Notes under the pieces: generated by a model | The model's database searches: none | What the model was told of the DNA's origin: nothing | What the model saw: the letters and a program-made list of their open reading frames with translations, nothing else | In this document: positions 1 to 6,474 of the stretch, piece by piece | How the letters are laid out: each line of letters opens with the position of its first letter | Numbering within the stretch: the first letter of the stretch is position 1 | Assembly (NCBI GenBank): GCA_021798075.1 | Contig: JAJZYO010000115.1 | Coordinates: 1 to 6,626, forward strand | Length of the DNA stretch: 6,626 bases | Source of the DNA: Actinomycetes bacterium | GTDB lineage: Bacteria; Actinomycetota; Acidimicrobiia; Acidimicrobiales; Palsa-688 | Reading direction: 5' to 3' | Made by a program: the position numbers and the translations under genes

Positions 1-1
1 T

Positions 2-823
2 TACCGCCGAGCGACGTGGTTCTGGCGAGCCGTGGCGGCGGTGTTCGTCGTGATTATGGTCTTCCCCGTCTATTGGATGGTCAATTCGGCTTTCGAGCCG
101 AACGGCCAGATCACCTCGCTCACACCGAGCTTCTTCCCGGTCCACTTCACCTTCCATGACTTCGTGGACGCCGTGAACCGGCCTTGGTTCTGGGATGACG
201 CCCGCAACAGCTTGGTCGTGGTCTGCTCGGCCGTGGCCCTCGTGCTCGTCGTGGCGTTCCTGGCGGCAACGGCGGTCACCCGCTTCCGCCTGCGGGGGGC
301 GAAGCCCTTTTTGGTGCTGATCCTGGTGGTCCAGATGGTGCCCTCGACCGCTCTCGTCATCCCCCTTTACCTGCTCCTCGATAGGTACCACCTGACCGAT
401 AACTATCTCGGCCTCATACTTACCTACGTAAGCATCACGCTCCCGTTCACGATATGGGCGCTTCGAGGTTTCGTCCGGGCCGTCCCCGTGGACCTGGAGG
501 AGGCGGCCATGGTCGACGGTGCAAGCCGCTTCGGTGCCTTCATGCGGATCCTCTTCCCGCTCGTGCTCCCCGGCCTCATTACGACGGGCGTGTTCTCCTT
601 CATCACCGCCTGGAACGATTTTCTCTATGTGAACGTCATAATGCAGCAGAACTACCACCAGACCCTCCCAGTGTGGCTGTTTTCTTTCAGCACCAATACC
701 GGGACCGACTACGGTGGCCTGATGGCCGGCTGCACGATAATGTCTCTGCCGGTCGTGGTGTTCTTCCTGTTGGTGCAGCGCCGCATCGTGACAGGCATGA
801 CGGCCGGCGCCGTGAAAGGGTGA
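2..823 (+). CDS. CUT1-family sugar ABC transporter permease (MalG/DasC-like), 5' partial
   Basis: Inner-membrane permease of a binding-protein-dependent carbohydrate importer. The reading frame is open from base 2. A GTG at 32 could serve as start but has no Shine-Dalgarno sequence, and the frame before it reads YRRATWFWRA, a typical basic N-terminus just before the first membrane segment, so the true start is probably left of the window. Counting from the GTG, six hydrophobic segments lie near residues 1-18, 60-82, 93-116, 125-144, 172-194 and 232-249. The EAA loop that docks on the ATPase is clear: EEAAMVDGASRF from residue 156, followed by LFPLVLPGL. Length and topology fit the second (MalG-type) permease of CUT1 systems. 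Family knowledge predicts a binding protein and a first permease immediately upstream. Because nagA and a GH20 glycosidase follow in the same operon, I infer chitobiose/chito-oligosaccharide or GlcNAc as substrate (DasC/NgcG-like). The substrate is not shown by the permease itself. Confidence 0.93.
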   Translation, partial: YRRATWFWRAVAAVFVVIMVFPVYWMVNSAFEPNGQITSLTPSFFPVHFTFHDFVDAVNRPWFWDDARNSLVVVCSAVALVLVVAFLAATAVTRFRLRGAKPFLVLILVVQMVPSTALVIPLYLLLDRYHLTDNYLGLILTYVSITLPFTIWALRGFVRAVPVDLEEAAMVDGASRFGAFMRILFPLVLPGLITTGVFSFITAWNDFLYVNVIMQQNYHQTLPVWLFSFSTNTGTDYGGLMAGCTIMSLPVVVFFLLVQRRIVTGMTAGAVKG

Positions 824-833
824 GCGAGACGAG

Positions 834-1877
834 ATGAGCAGTACGCACCAGGGAAGAGGGCTCGGAAGGGTCATGGAGGCCGAAATGCGCGAGCAGCCCG
901 CCCGCTTGGCCGCCTTGGTCGTGCGAGCCCCCGAGCTTGCGGAGCGGGTGAGGAAGGTGGTCCCGGCGCCCCTGGCCGGCACGGTGCTCGTTGCCCGCGG
1001 GTCATCGGACCACGCAGCGACCTGCGGCGCCTACCTCCTCGAAATGGCGACCCACCGCCCAGTGGCGCTGGCTTCGCCGAGCCTGCATACGCTCTACAAG
1101 GCCGATACCGACTTCAGCGGCTACATGGTGATAGCGGTGAGCCAGTCGGGGCGTACCCCCGAGATCGTGGAGCTGGCCGAGCTGGCCGGCCGCAAGGGCG
1201 CCTGCACGCTCGCCTTCACGAACGACCCGGAGAGCCCTCTTGCCAAAGCCGCTCAGCTCGTCGTGGATCTCGGTGCCGGCGAGGAACGCGCCGTCCCTGC
1301 GACTAAGACCGTGACAGCGGAGCTGACCGCGTTCGCGATCGTCGCCGGTGCCCTCGGCGAGACCGGCGTGTCGGAGCAAGCAGCCAAAGAGCTCCCTCGC
1401 CAGGTCGCAGCAGTCCTTGACGACAACGCGCCCGCCGAGGAGCTGGCCGCCGCGCTGGTCGGTGTTGACCGCATCGCCACGGTGGCGAGGGGCCTCCTCT
1501 ACGGGGCTGCTCGCGAGGTCGCGCTGAAGCTCGAGGAGACTACGGCGCGCTTCACGGCCGCCTTTTCTGCGGCGGACCTCCGCCACGGACCGATCGCGAT
1601 GGCCGTCTCAGGGCCGAGCATCGTGGCGTTCGCCCACCCGGGCCCGGCCGCAGAGGACGTAAAGAGCCTCGTCTCGGAACTGAGGGCGCGCGGTGCCGAC
1701 GCCCAGTTGGTGGGACCGGTCGAGGGGAGCGTGCTCGGCTGGGAGGCGTCGGCCCCGGAGGCGCTCGCGCCCGTGCTCGCTGTCGTGCGCGGCCAGCAGC
1801 TCGCCCTCGCACTCGCCCGTCTCGGCGGGCTCGACCCAGATTCGCCGCCAGGCCTCACGAAGGTGACCGCCACATGA
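834..1877 (+). CDS. Double-SIS-domain sugar-phosphate isomerase/deaminase, probable type II glucosamine-6-phosphate deaminase (NagB-II)
   Basis: A 347-residue protein resembling the isomerase half of GlmS without the glutamine amidotransferase domain. The first SIS domain (about 45-185) carries ARGSSDHA at 54-61, the sugar-phosphate loop SQSGRTPE at 103-110 and the GlmS-type VPATKTVTAEL stretch from 154. The second (about 205-335) has REVALKLEETT from 227, containing the Glu expected to act in ring opening/isomerisation, and FSAADLRHGP at 244-253. In nag contexts such proteins deaminate GlcN-6-P to fructose-6-P plus ammonia, replacing classical NagB; an AgaS-like or other aldose/ketose isomerase activity remains possible. 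The ATG at 834 lies 10 nt after the permease stop with only a weak, distant purine run (AAAGGG, 815-820), so coupling to the permease is likely. An in-frame ATG at 873 begins the conserved MEAEMREQP block, but the GlmS family usually has a few residues before it. The gene overlaps nagA by 4 nt. Confidence 0.87.
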   Translation: MSSTHQGRGLGRVMEAEMREQPARLAALVVRAPELAERVRKVVPAPLAGTVLVARGSSDHAATCGAYLLEMATHRPVALASPSLHTLYKADTDFSGYMVIAVSQSGRTPEIVELAELAGRKGACTLAFTNDPESPLAKAAQLVVDLGAGEERAVPATKTVTAELTAFAIVAGALGETGVSEQAAKELPRQVAAVLDDNAPAEELAAALVGVDRIATVARGLLYGAAREVALKLEETTARFTAAFSAADLRHGPIAMAVSGPSIVAFAHPGPAAEDVKSLVSELRARGADAQLVGPVEGSVLGWEASAPEALAPVLAVVRGQQLALALARLGGLDPDSPPGLTKVTAT

Positions 1878-3085
1878 AGCACCAGACCTTTGTCCTTTCT
1901 GCCCGTCGTGTCGCGACCCCGACCGAGTTGATCGACGACGCCTTCGTCGTCGTCGAAGGGGCGACGGTACGCGAGGTAGGGCACGGTCGCGTGCCCGGCG
2001 GGCTCCCCCTGCCCATCGAGCTCGGTGACGTCGTTGTCGCACCGGGCCTCGTCGACGTGCACGTGCACGGCGGAGGGGGCCACGACGTCAACTGCGCCAC
2101 GGTCGAGGAGGCAGAGGCAGCAGTGCGGGAGGTGGCGCGCTACCACTCGGCTCACGGCACGACCGCCCTTGTGGCGACGACCGTCTCTGATACCCACGAG
2201 GTCCTCGCGAACGCGTTGGAAGGGGTCGCGAGAGTCGCGAGGGAGCCCGGTAGCGGCGTCCTAGGGACCAATCTCGAGGGGCCCTGGATATCGCCCCGGA
2301 GGGCTGGTGCGCAGTACCCAGGGGCCATCCGCCCGCCTTCGCGAGAAGAGCTCTCCGACTTCTTGGACCGGGCCGAGGGCACGCTCCGGTTGCTCACGCT
2401 GGCTCCCGAACTGCCCGGTGCCATGGAGGTCATAAGGGCCGCCGCCGATGCGGGCGTCGTGGTGTCGGTGGGGCATACCGACGCCGACTACGCTACGACG
2501 GTGGCCGCGTTCGACGCCGGCGCGAGGGAAGTCACCCATCTCTTCAACGGGATGGCCCCTCTCCACCACCGCCGGCCTGGTCCGCCGGGGGCCGCACTGA
2601 CAGACCCCCGCGCCCACCTCGAAGTCGTCTCCGACGGCGTCCACCTCCACCCGGCCGTCATCTCCATGGTGGCCTCGCTAGCCCCCGAACGGACGGTGTT
2701 CATAACAGACGCGATCGGTCCGACCGGCTCCCCGCCTGGGCGTTACCACCTCGGCCCGTTGGAGGTCCTCGTCTCGGAAGATCGCGCCGTCTTAGCAGAC
2801 GAGAGCGGGACGATCGCGGGGAGCGTTCTCACGATGGACCGGGCGGTCGGCTTTGCCGTGAAGGAGGCCGGACTTGCGCTCACGGTGGCGCTCCAAGCGG
2901 CTTCCTTGACGCCTGCGACCGTGCTCGGAGAAAAGCAAAAAGGCCGGCTCTCGCCTGGCTCCGATGCGGACATAGTCGTCCTTGACCGCGATTACCGCGC
3001 CCTGGCGACAATCATCGCCGGGCGAGTAGCCCACGACCGCACAGGCCTTTTGACCGGCCTCCCAACCATCCGAGGTGCCAATTGA
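1874..3085 (+). CDS. nagA: N-acetylglucosamine-6-phosphate deacetylase NagA
   Basis: Amidohydrolase-superfamily enzyme hydrolysing GlcNAc-6-P to GlcN-6-P and acetate in the cytoplasm. At 403 residues it is of usual family length. Visible motifs in order: PGLVDVHVHGGGG with the HxH pair H63/H65; GTNLEGPWIS with metal ligand Glu135; SVGHTDADY with His201; THLFNGMAPLHH with His222; SDGVHLHP; and FITDAIGPTG with the catalytic Asp279, followed by SVLTMDRAV and the C-terminal beta-sandwich strand PGSDADIVVLD. The HxH pair makes it Bacillus/Thermotoga-like rather than E. coli-like, where HxH is replaced by QxN. The segment after the catalytic Asp reads IGPTG rather than the more usual MAATG, a conservative deviation. 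The start is supported by AAGGTG at 1860-1865, 8 nt before the ATG, and by the ATGA overlap with the SIS gene. Its product is the expected substrate of the upstream SIS protein. Confidence 0.97.
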   Translation: MKHQTFVLSARRVATPTELIDDAFVVVEGATVREVGHGRVPGGLPLPIELGDVVVAPGLVDVHVHGGGGHDVNCATVEEAEAAVREVARYHSAHGTTALVATTVSDTHEVLANALEGVARVAREPGSGVLGTNLEGPWISPRRAGAQYPGAIRPPSREELSDFLDRAEGTLRLLTLAPELPGAMEVIRAAADAGVVVSVGHTDADYATTVAAFDAGAREVTHLFNGMAPLHHRRPGPPGAALTDPRAHLEVVSDGVHLHPAVISMVASLAPERTVFITDAIGPTGSPPGRYHLGPLEVLVSEDRAVLADESGTIAGSVLTMDRAVGFAVKEAGLALTVALQAASLTPATVLGEKQKGRLSPGSDADIVVLDRDYRALATIIAGRVAHDRTGLLTGLPTIRGAN

Positions 3086-4740
3086 GCGTGTCTAACCTTG
3101 TCCCGCGTCCTCTCAGCGTACGCACCCTCGGGCGGCGGGCATCGCTCTCCGACGGGATGGTGGTCTCGTCGGACCCGGCGTGTGCTGGCGTCGCAGACCT
3201 GCTCGCGAACGAGCTCGAGTCGGCCACTGGATGGCGCATCTCGAGGGGCGGCCCCGAAGCGAGCAGTCCCGCCGGTACCGTCCGGCTGCGCATTAGCAGC
3301 GAGTTTGGCGGAGGCGCGCCGGCGGTCCGAGCCGGCGTTGCTGGCGAGGGGTACCGTGTGCCGGCGGGCCCGGCCGGCGTTGCCGGCGAGGGGTACCGCC
3401 TCGTCTCGAGCGAGGACGGCGTCGAGGTGGTGGGAGCGGCACCGGCAGGCGTGTTCTACGGGACGCGGACGCTGCTCCAGTTGCTCCCGGCCGATCTGCA
3501 CAGAGCCGCCCCGCCGGGGCCGACCGGGGCGGTCGAGGTGGAAGGCGTCGAGGTGACCGACGTACCTCGCTTTGGTTGGAGGGGCGTCCACTTGGACGTC
3601 GCCCGCCATTTCTTCCCGAAAAACTTCCTCCTGCGGCTGGTCGACCTCGCTTCCTTCCACAAGCTGAACATGTTGCATCTCCACCTGACAGACGACCAAG
3701 GCTGGCGCTTTCAGGTGAAGCGGTACCCGCGCCTCACCGAGGTGGGCGCGTGGCGACGCGAGTCCCCGGTCGGCCACTACAGGGAGGGTAAGAAAGACGG
3801 GAAGCCCCACGGTGGCTTCTACACCCAGGCCGACTTGGCGGAGGTAGTGGCATATGCGGCGCGGCGGTTCGTGACGGTGGTCCCAGAGGTCGATATGCCC
3901 GGGCATATGCAAGCTGCAATTGCGGCATACCCGGAGCTCGGCAACACGGGCAAGCAGTTCGAAGTATTGACTACCTGGGGTATAAGTGAAGACGTCTTGA
4001 ACATGGAGGAAAGCACGGTCGCTTTTTGTTCGGGCGTGCTCAACGAGCTGATGGACGTCTTCCCCTCTCCCTACATCCATATTGGTGGCGACGAGTGCCC
4101 GACGGTCCAGTGGGAGGCGAGCGAGCGGGCTGCAGAGCTTTGCCGGGAGCGGGGCTTGGCCGGCCCCAAGGACCTCCAAGGCTGGTTTACCGCCCGCGTC
4201 GCGGAGACGGTGGCAAAGAGGGGCCGTTCCCTCGTCTGCTGGGAAGAAGTGCTCGACGCGGGTGCGCCGGCGGGCTGCGTGATCGTCCCATGGAGGGCCG
4301 AGACGGCCCTTTCTGTTGCCGAGCGGGCCGCGGCATCGGGCCACCGGGTGGTCATGGCGCCGGAGCCCTGGCTTTATTTCGACTGGTCCTACGCCGACGA
4401 CCCCTCCGAACCCGTCGCGATCCGTCCCGCGATAAGCGTGGAGAAGGCATACAGCCTTGAGCCGGTGCCAGAGGGCATGCCGGCCGAGCAGGAGGTGATG
4501 ATCGCAGGCGCCCAGTGCCAGCTTTGGACCGAGTACGTAGCGACACCCGAGCACGCCGAGTACATGTACTTCCCTCGGGTTTGCGCTTTTGCCGAGACCG
4601 TTTGGTCGAGCCGGGAACGCAGCTGGCCGGAGTTCGAGCCGAGGCTCGCAGCCCACTTGGCGCGCCTCGACGCCCTAGGGGTCAATTACCGGCCCTTGGC
4701 CGGGCCGACGCCAGGGCAGGCGCGCGTCTGGCCGGCCTAG
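3082..4740 (+). CDS. GH20 beta-N-acetylhexosaminidase, predicted cytoplasmic
   Basis: Releases terminal GlcNAc (possibly GalNAc) from chitobiose or short oligomers by substrate-assisted catalysis. Of 552 residues, about 5-160 form the GH20b-type N-terminal domain (LVPRPLSV at the start, GVFYGTRTLLQLLP before the barrel). The TIM barrel follows: FGWRGVHLDVARHF with substrate-binding Arg167, LHLHLTDDQGWR, PEVDMPGH, the catalytic pair Asp337-Glu338 in HIGGDECP, PEPWLYFDW, and QLWTEYV near the C-terminus. No signal peptide or lipobox is visible at the N-terminus, so the enzyme should work on imported sugars, in line with the transporter upstream. The TTG at 3082 overlaps the nagA stop (TTGA) and sits 4 nt after GAGGTG (3072-3077). 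A GTG at 3088 is an alternative start two codons in. Residues 79-106 contain a 14-residue tandem duplication. In Streptomyces a comparable intracellular enzyme (DasD) lies beside dasABC. Confidence 0.95.
   Translation: MSVSNLVPRPLSVRTLGRRASLSDGMVVSSDPACAGVADLLANELESATGWRISRGGPEASSPAGTVRLRISSEFGGGAPAVRAGVAGEGYRVPAGPAGVAGEGYRLVSSEDGVEVVGAAPAGVFYGTRTLLQLLPADLHRAAPPGPTGAVEVEGVEVTDVPRFGWRGVHLDVARHFFPKNFLLRLVDLASFHKLNMLHLHLTDDQGWRFQVKRYPRLTEVGAWRRESPVGHYREGKKDGKPHGGFYTQADLAEVVAYAARRFVTVVPEVDMPGHMQAAIAAYPELGNTGKQFEVLTTWGISEDVLNMEESTVAFCSGVLNELMDVFPSPYIHIGGDECPTVQWEASERAAELCRERGLAGPKDLQGWFTARVAETVAKRGRSLVCWEEVLDAGAPAGCVIVPWRAETALSVAERAAASGHRVVMAPEPWLYFDWSYADDPSEPVAIRPAISVEKAYSLEPVPEGMPAEQEVMIAGAQCQLWTEYVATPEHAEYMYFPRVCAFAETVWSSRERSWPEFEPRLAAHLARLDALGVNYRPLAGPTPGQARVWPA
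3315..3398 (+). repeat. 42-bp in-frame tandem duplication inside the GH20 gene
   Basis: Two adjacent 42-nt units, 3315-3356 and 3357-3398, match at 36 of 42 positions by direct comparison. The last 26 nt of each (3331-3356 and 3373-3398) differ at only one base. The period is exactly 14 codons, so the frame is kept: the protein reads APAVRAGVAGEGYR then VPAGPAGVAGEGYR (residues 79-106). The second copy runs into LVSSEDGVEVVGAAPAG, the usual GH20b continuation, so the first copy looks like the inserted one. The shared core contains two GCCGGC hexamers in the second copy. The unit may be a simple local duplication or a copy of a dispersed intragenic repeat; the window alone cannot tell. Confidence 0.85.
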
Positions 4741-6353
4741 GTCGGGGCCGAGAGATCTGGCGCGGCAGCGTGCTTGGCGCTTTTCGCCCGCAGGAGCGCG
4801 AAGTCGGCCTCTTTTGCCAGCTTTTCGATTTCGGAGGGGTGGCCGGCGGCGAAGCCCGCACTGACGGAGACCCTGAGCCCGGGGTCGATGCCTTCCCAGC
4901 CCTCTCTGGCGAGTGCGGCAGCGATCTCGTCCGCCCGCCGAGCGGCAGCTGCTCGGCCGGAGCCAATGAGAAGCAGCACGAACTCGTCACCTCCGACGCG
5001 GGCGGCGAAGTCCCCTTCGCGCACGCCGTCGCGGAGCACTTGAGACATGCGAAGGAGGACCGCATCGCCCGCAGCGTGGCCGAAGCGGTCGTTGACTGGC
5101 TTCAGGTTGTCCAGGTCGAAGACCAAGTAGGCGACTTGCTCGGTAGCCGAGGAGAGCAGGTTTTCGACGTGGCGTGCGAAACCGCGGCGGTTGGCGAGGC
5201 CGGTCAAGGGGTCGCTGTCGGCGTGGCGCAAGAGGTCGTCGCGTTCTTTGCGGAGCCGTTCCGACGCAAGTGTCGCGCGCATGCCGGCGACGCTCGCCAA
5301 TCGCCCCCTTTCCCGTTGCGCCGCCAGCGCGTCGGCGCAACGCAAACCCGCGGTCTCTTTGCCCATGCTCGCCGCTTCCAACGCGGCCGCTTGGCGGAGC
5401 GCCATGAAATAGACGGGTTCGTCGGAGCTGGCGGGGCGGAGCAGGTCGATGGCCCGCTCGACTGCCTCGACCGCGGCCGCGTGCCCCACTACGTCGGCAT
5501 GGAGCGCTTTCGCGAGGTAGAGGTGGGCCTCCCACTCGGCGAGTTTTTCGTTGTCAGAGACGTTGCGGAGCTCTTTTGTGACCTGAGCATGGCGGTCGAG
5601 GCCGGCGAGCACGTCCACCAGCAGGGCAGCCACGCGGACGTGGTCTCGCCACACTGGTGTCAAGTCGAGGCACTCGGTGGTGGCTACGAGCAGCCGCGTG
5701 GCTTTGCGCCGCTTGCGTACGGCGGCCAAGTCTCCGAGCTCGCGAATGACATAAGCCAGGTCCACTTGCACCATGACCCGGTCCAGGGCCAGCGCGGCGC
5801 GATGGAGGAGGGGGTCCTTGGCGTAGGGGTCGACGGCTTCGACCATGGCCTCGGTGGCGGCGAACTGTTCGTCCGCGAGCTCCCAGAGCCGGCGGTGCCA
5901 GAAGGAGAACGCCACGCGGAAGTGTGCCGCCGCCCTCACTACGGGGTCGCCTCCAGGCGACTCGAGCATTACGGCCGCCCGGGCAAGGTCGTCGTCCGCT
6001 TGGCCCCCCATTTCGCCTTTCCGGGCGATCGCGACCCAGGCCCTCCAGGCGAGGGCGAGCGCGACCATGTCGTCGTCGCCGTCGCGGCTGGCCCGGTCAA
6101 GGAGGCGACCGATCTCCTCCTTCGCCTCCCCCCCGGGCTCCGCGGAGTGCCGCAACAGCCCGTAGAGCCCGGCGCGCGATACCTCCGGCCATCGTTGACG
6201 CTCACCGGTGGCGAACATCGCCGCAAATTCCTCCGGCGTGCCTGGCAAGTCACACTCGAAGGGCCGGCGCGCGGCGGCACGACGGGCTTCGTCCTCGTCA
6301 GCGTCCCCGCGAGCCTGCTTGACCGAGGGCACGCGCAGTCCTGTGGTGGCCAA
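4737..6353 (-). CDS. Diguanylate cyclase: TPR-like helical N-terminal region plus GGDEF domain
   Basis: Predicted to make cyclic di-GMP from two GTP. With the chosen start it has 538 residues. The GGDEF domain runs from DPLTGLANRRGF (381-392) through FDLDNLKPVNDRFGHAAGD (metal-binding Asp413) to an intact GGDEF at 454-458 and a C-terminal ADFALLRAKSAK. RxxD (REGD, 445-448) lies five residues before GGDEF, the canonical spacing of the inhibitory I-site, so product inhibition is likely. Residues about 40-330 are Ala/Leu-rich helices with a TPR-like character and no visible membrane segment, PAS, GAF or receiver domain; a short helical linker precedes the cyclase. The frame is open to an ATG at 6515, but that would run through the divergent regulator's start. 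I prefer TTG at 6353 because AGGAG (6365-6361) precedes it by 7 nt and upstream DNA is less GC-rich; ATG at 6425 is the main alternative and lacks a Shine-Dalgarno. The stop overlaps the GH20 stop. Confidence 0.9.
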   Translation of the reverse strand: MATTGLRVPSVKQARGDADEDEARRAAARRPFECDLPGTPEEFAAMFATGERQRWPEVSRAGLYGLLRHSAEPGGEAKEEIGRLLDRASRDGDDDMVALALAWRAWVAIARKGEMGGQADDDLARAAVMLESPGGDPVVRAAAHFRVAFSFWHRRLWELADEQFAATEAMVEAVDPYAKDPLLHRAALALDRVMVQVDLAYVIRELGDLAAVRKRRKATRLLVATTECLDLTPVWRDHVRVAALLVDVLAGLDRHAQVTKELRNVSDNEKLAEWEAHLYLAKALHADVVGHAAAVEAVERAIDLLRPASSDEPVYFMALRQAAALEAASMGKETAGLRCADALAAQRERGRLASVAGMRATLASERLRKERDDLLRHADSDPLTGLANRRGFARHVENLLSSATEQVAYLVFDLDNLKPVNDRFGHAAGDAVLLRMSQVLRDGVREGDFAARVGGDEFVLLLIGSGRAAAARRADEIAAALAREGWEGIDPGLRVSVSAGFAAGHPSEIEKLAKEADFALLRAKSAKHAAAPDLSAPT

Positions 6354-6389
6354 AACCTCTCTCCTAAACGCTCTTGCTGTAGTTTCGAT

Positions 6390-6403
6390 CGGCCAGGAGG
6401 CCG
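6390..6403. repeat. Short inverted repeat (CGGCC-AGGA-GGCCG) in the divergent promoter region
   Basis: Five-base perfect arms around a 4-nt loop, in the middle of the region between the two divergent genes. It could be a small operator or an RNA hairpin, but arms this short and GC-rich arise easily by chance in such a genome. Its position is the only support for a role. Confidence 0.3.
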
Positions 6404-6456
6404 CCCAGACTTGAGTGCCGCGCATAACAAGAAGCCGTATGGGCACGCCACAGGAC

Positions 6457-6463
6457 AAGGAGG
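6457..6463 (+). promoter_or_regulatory. Shine-Dalgarno deciding the GntR start
   Basis: AAGGAGG, a near-perfect anti-16S match, lies 11 nt before the ATG at 6475. It falls inside the short extension that would be translated if the ATG at 6439 were used, and that ATG has only a weak AAGAAG upstream. The spacing is a little long, but this favours 6475 as the start. Confidence 0.6.
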
Positions 6464-6474
6464 CGAGGCTCTTC

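Larger units (their letters stand above)
6354..6474. promoter_or_regulatory. Divergent intergenic region between the diguanylate cyclase and GntR genes
   Basis: About 120 nt separates the preferred starts of two divergent genes and must hold both promoters unless one is leaderless. The stretch 6349-6390 is visibly richer in A/T than the flanking coding DNA. I could not identify a convincing -35/-10 pair on either strand. No match to the palindromic DasR box core (TGGTCTAGACCA) was seen by eye. A small perfect inverted repeat occurs at 6390-6403. If the cyclase starts at 6425 or the regulator at 6439, the gap shrinks to as little as 13 nt. Confidence 0.5.

Noticed and set aside
2056..2069. Perfect 14-nt palindrome CGTGCACGTGCACG inside nagA
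   Set aside because: It encodes the conserved metal-binding Val-His-Val-His motif, so the coding constraint explains it.
1499..2197. A 232-codon - strand frame across the SIS/nagA junction
   Set aside because: It is a shadow of two well-supported + strand genes, with no motif and no credible ribosome binding site.
2992..4656. A 554-codon open frame on the - strand opposite the GH20 gene
   Set aside because: Same effect. The sense strand carries all GH20 catalytic motifs, and the antisense product is a low-complexity Arg/His/Pro-rich sequence.
4720..4765. Possible bidirectional terminator at the convergent junction
   Set aside because: Only a short imperfect palindrome around CCTAGG is visible, with no stable stem and no T-run on either strand.
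5639..5661. TGGTCTCGCCACACTGGTG, a partial look-alike of a DasR-type TGGTCT operator half-site
   Set aside because: Only half of the palindrome matches, it lies in the middle of the cyclase coding region, and TGGTCT occurs easily by chance.
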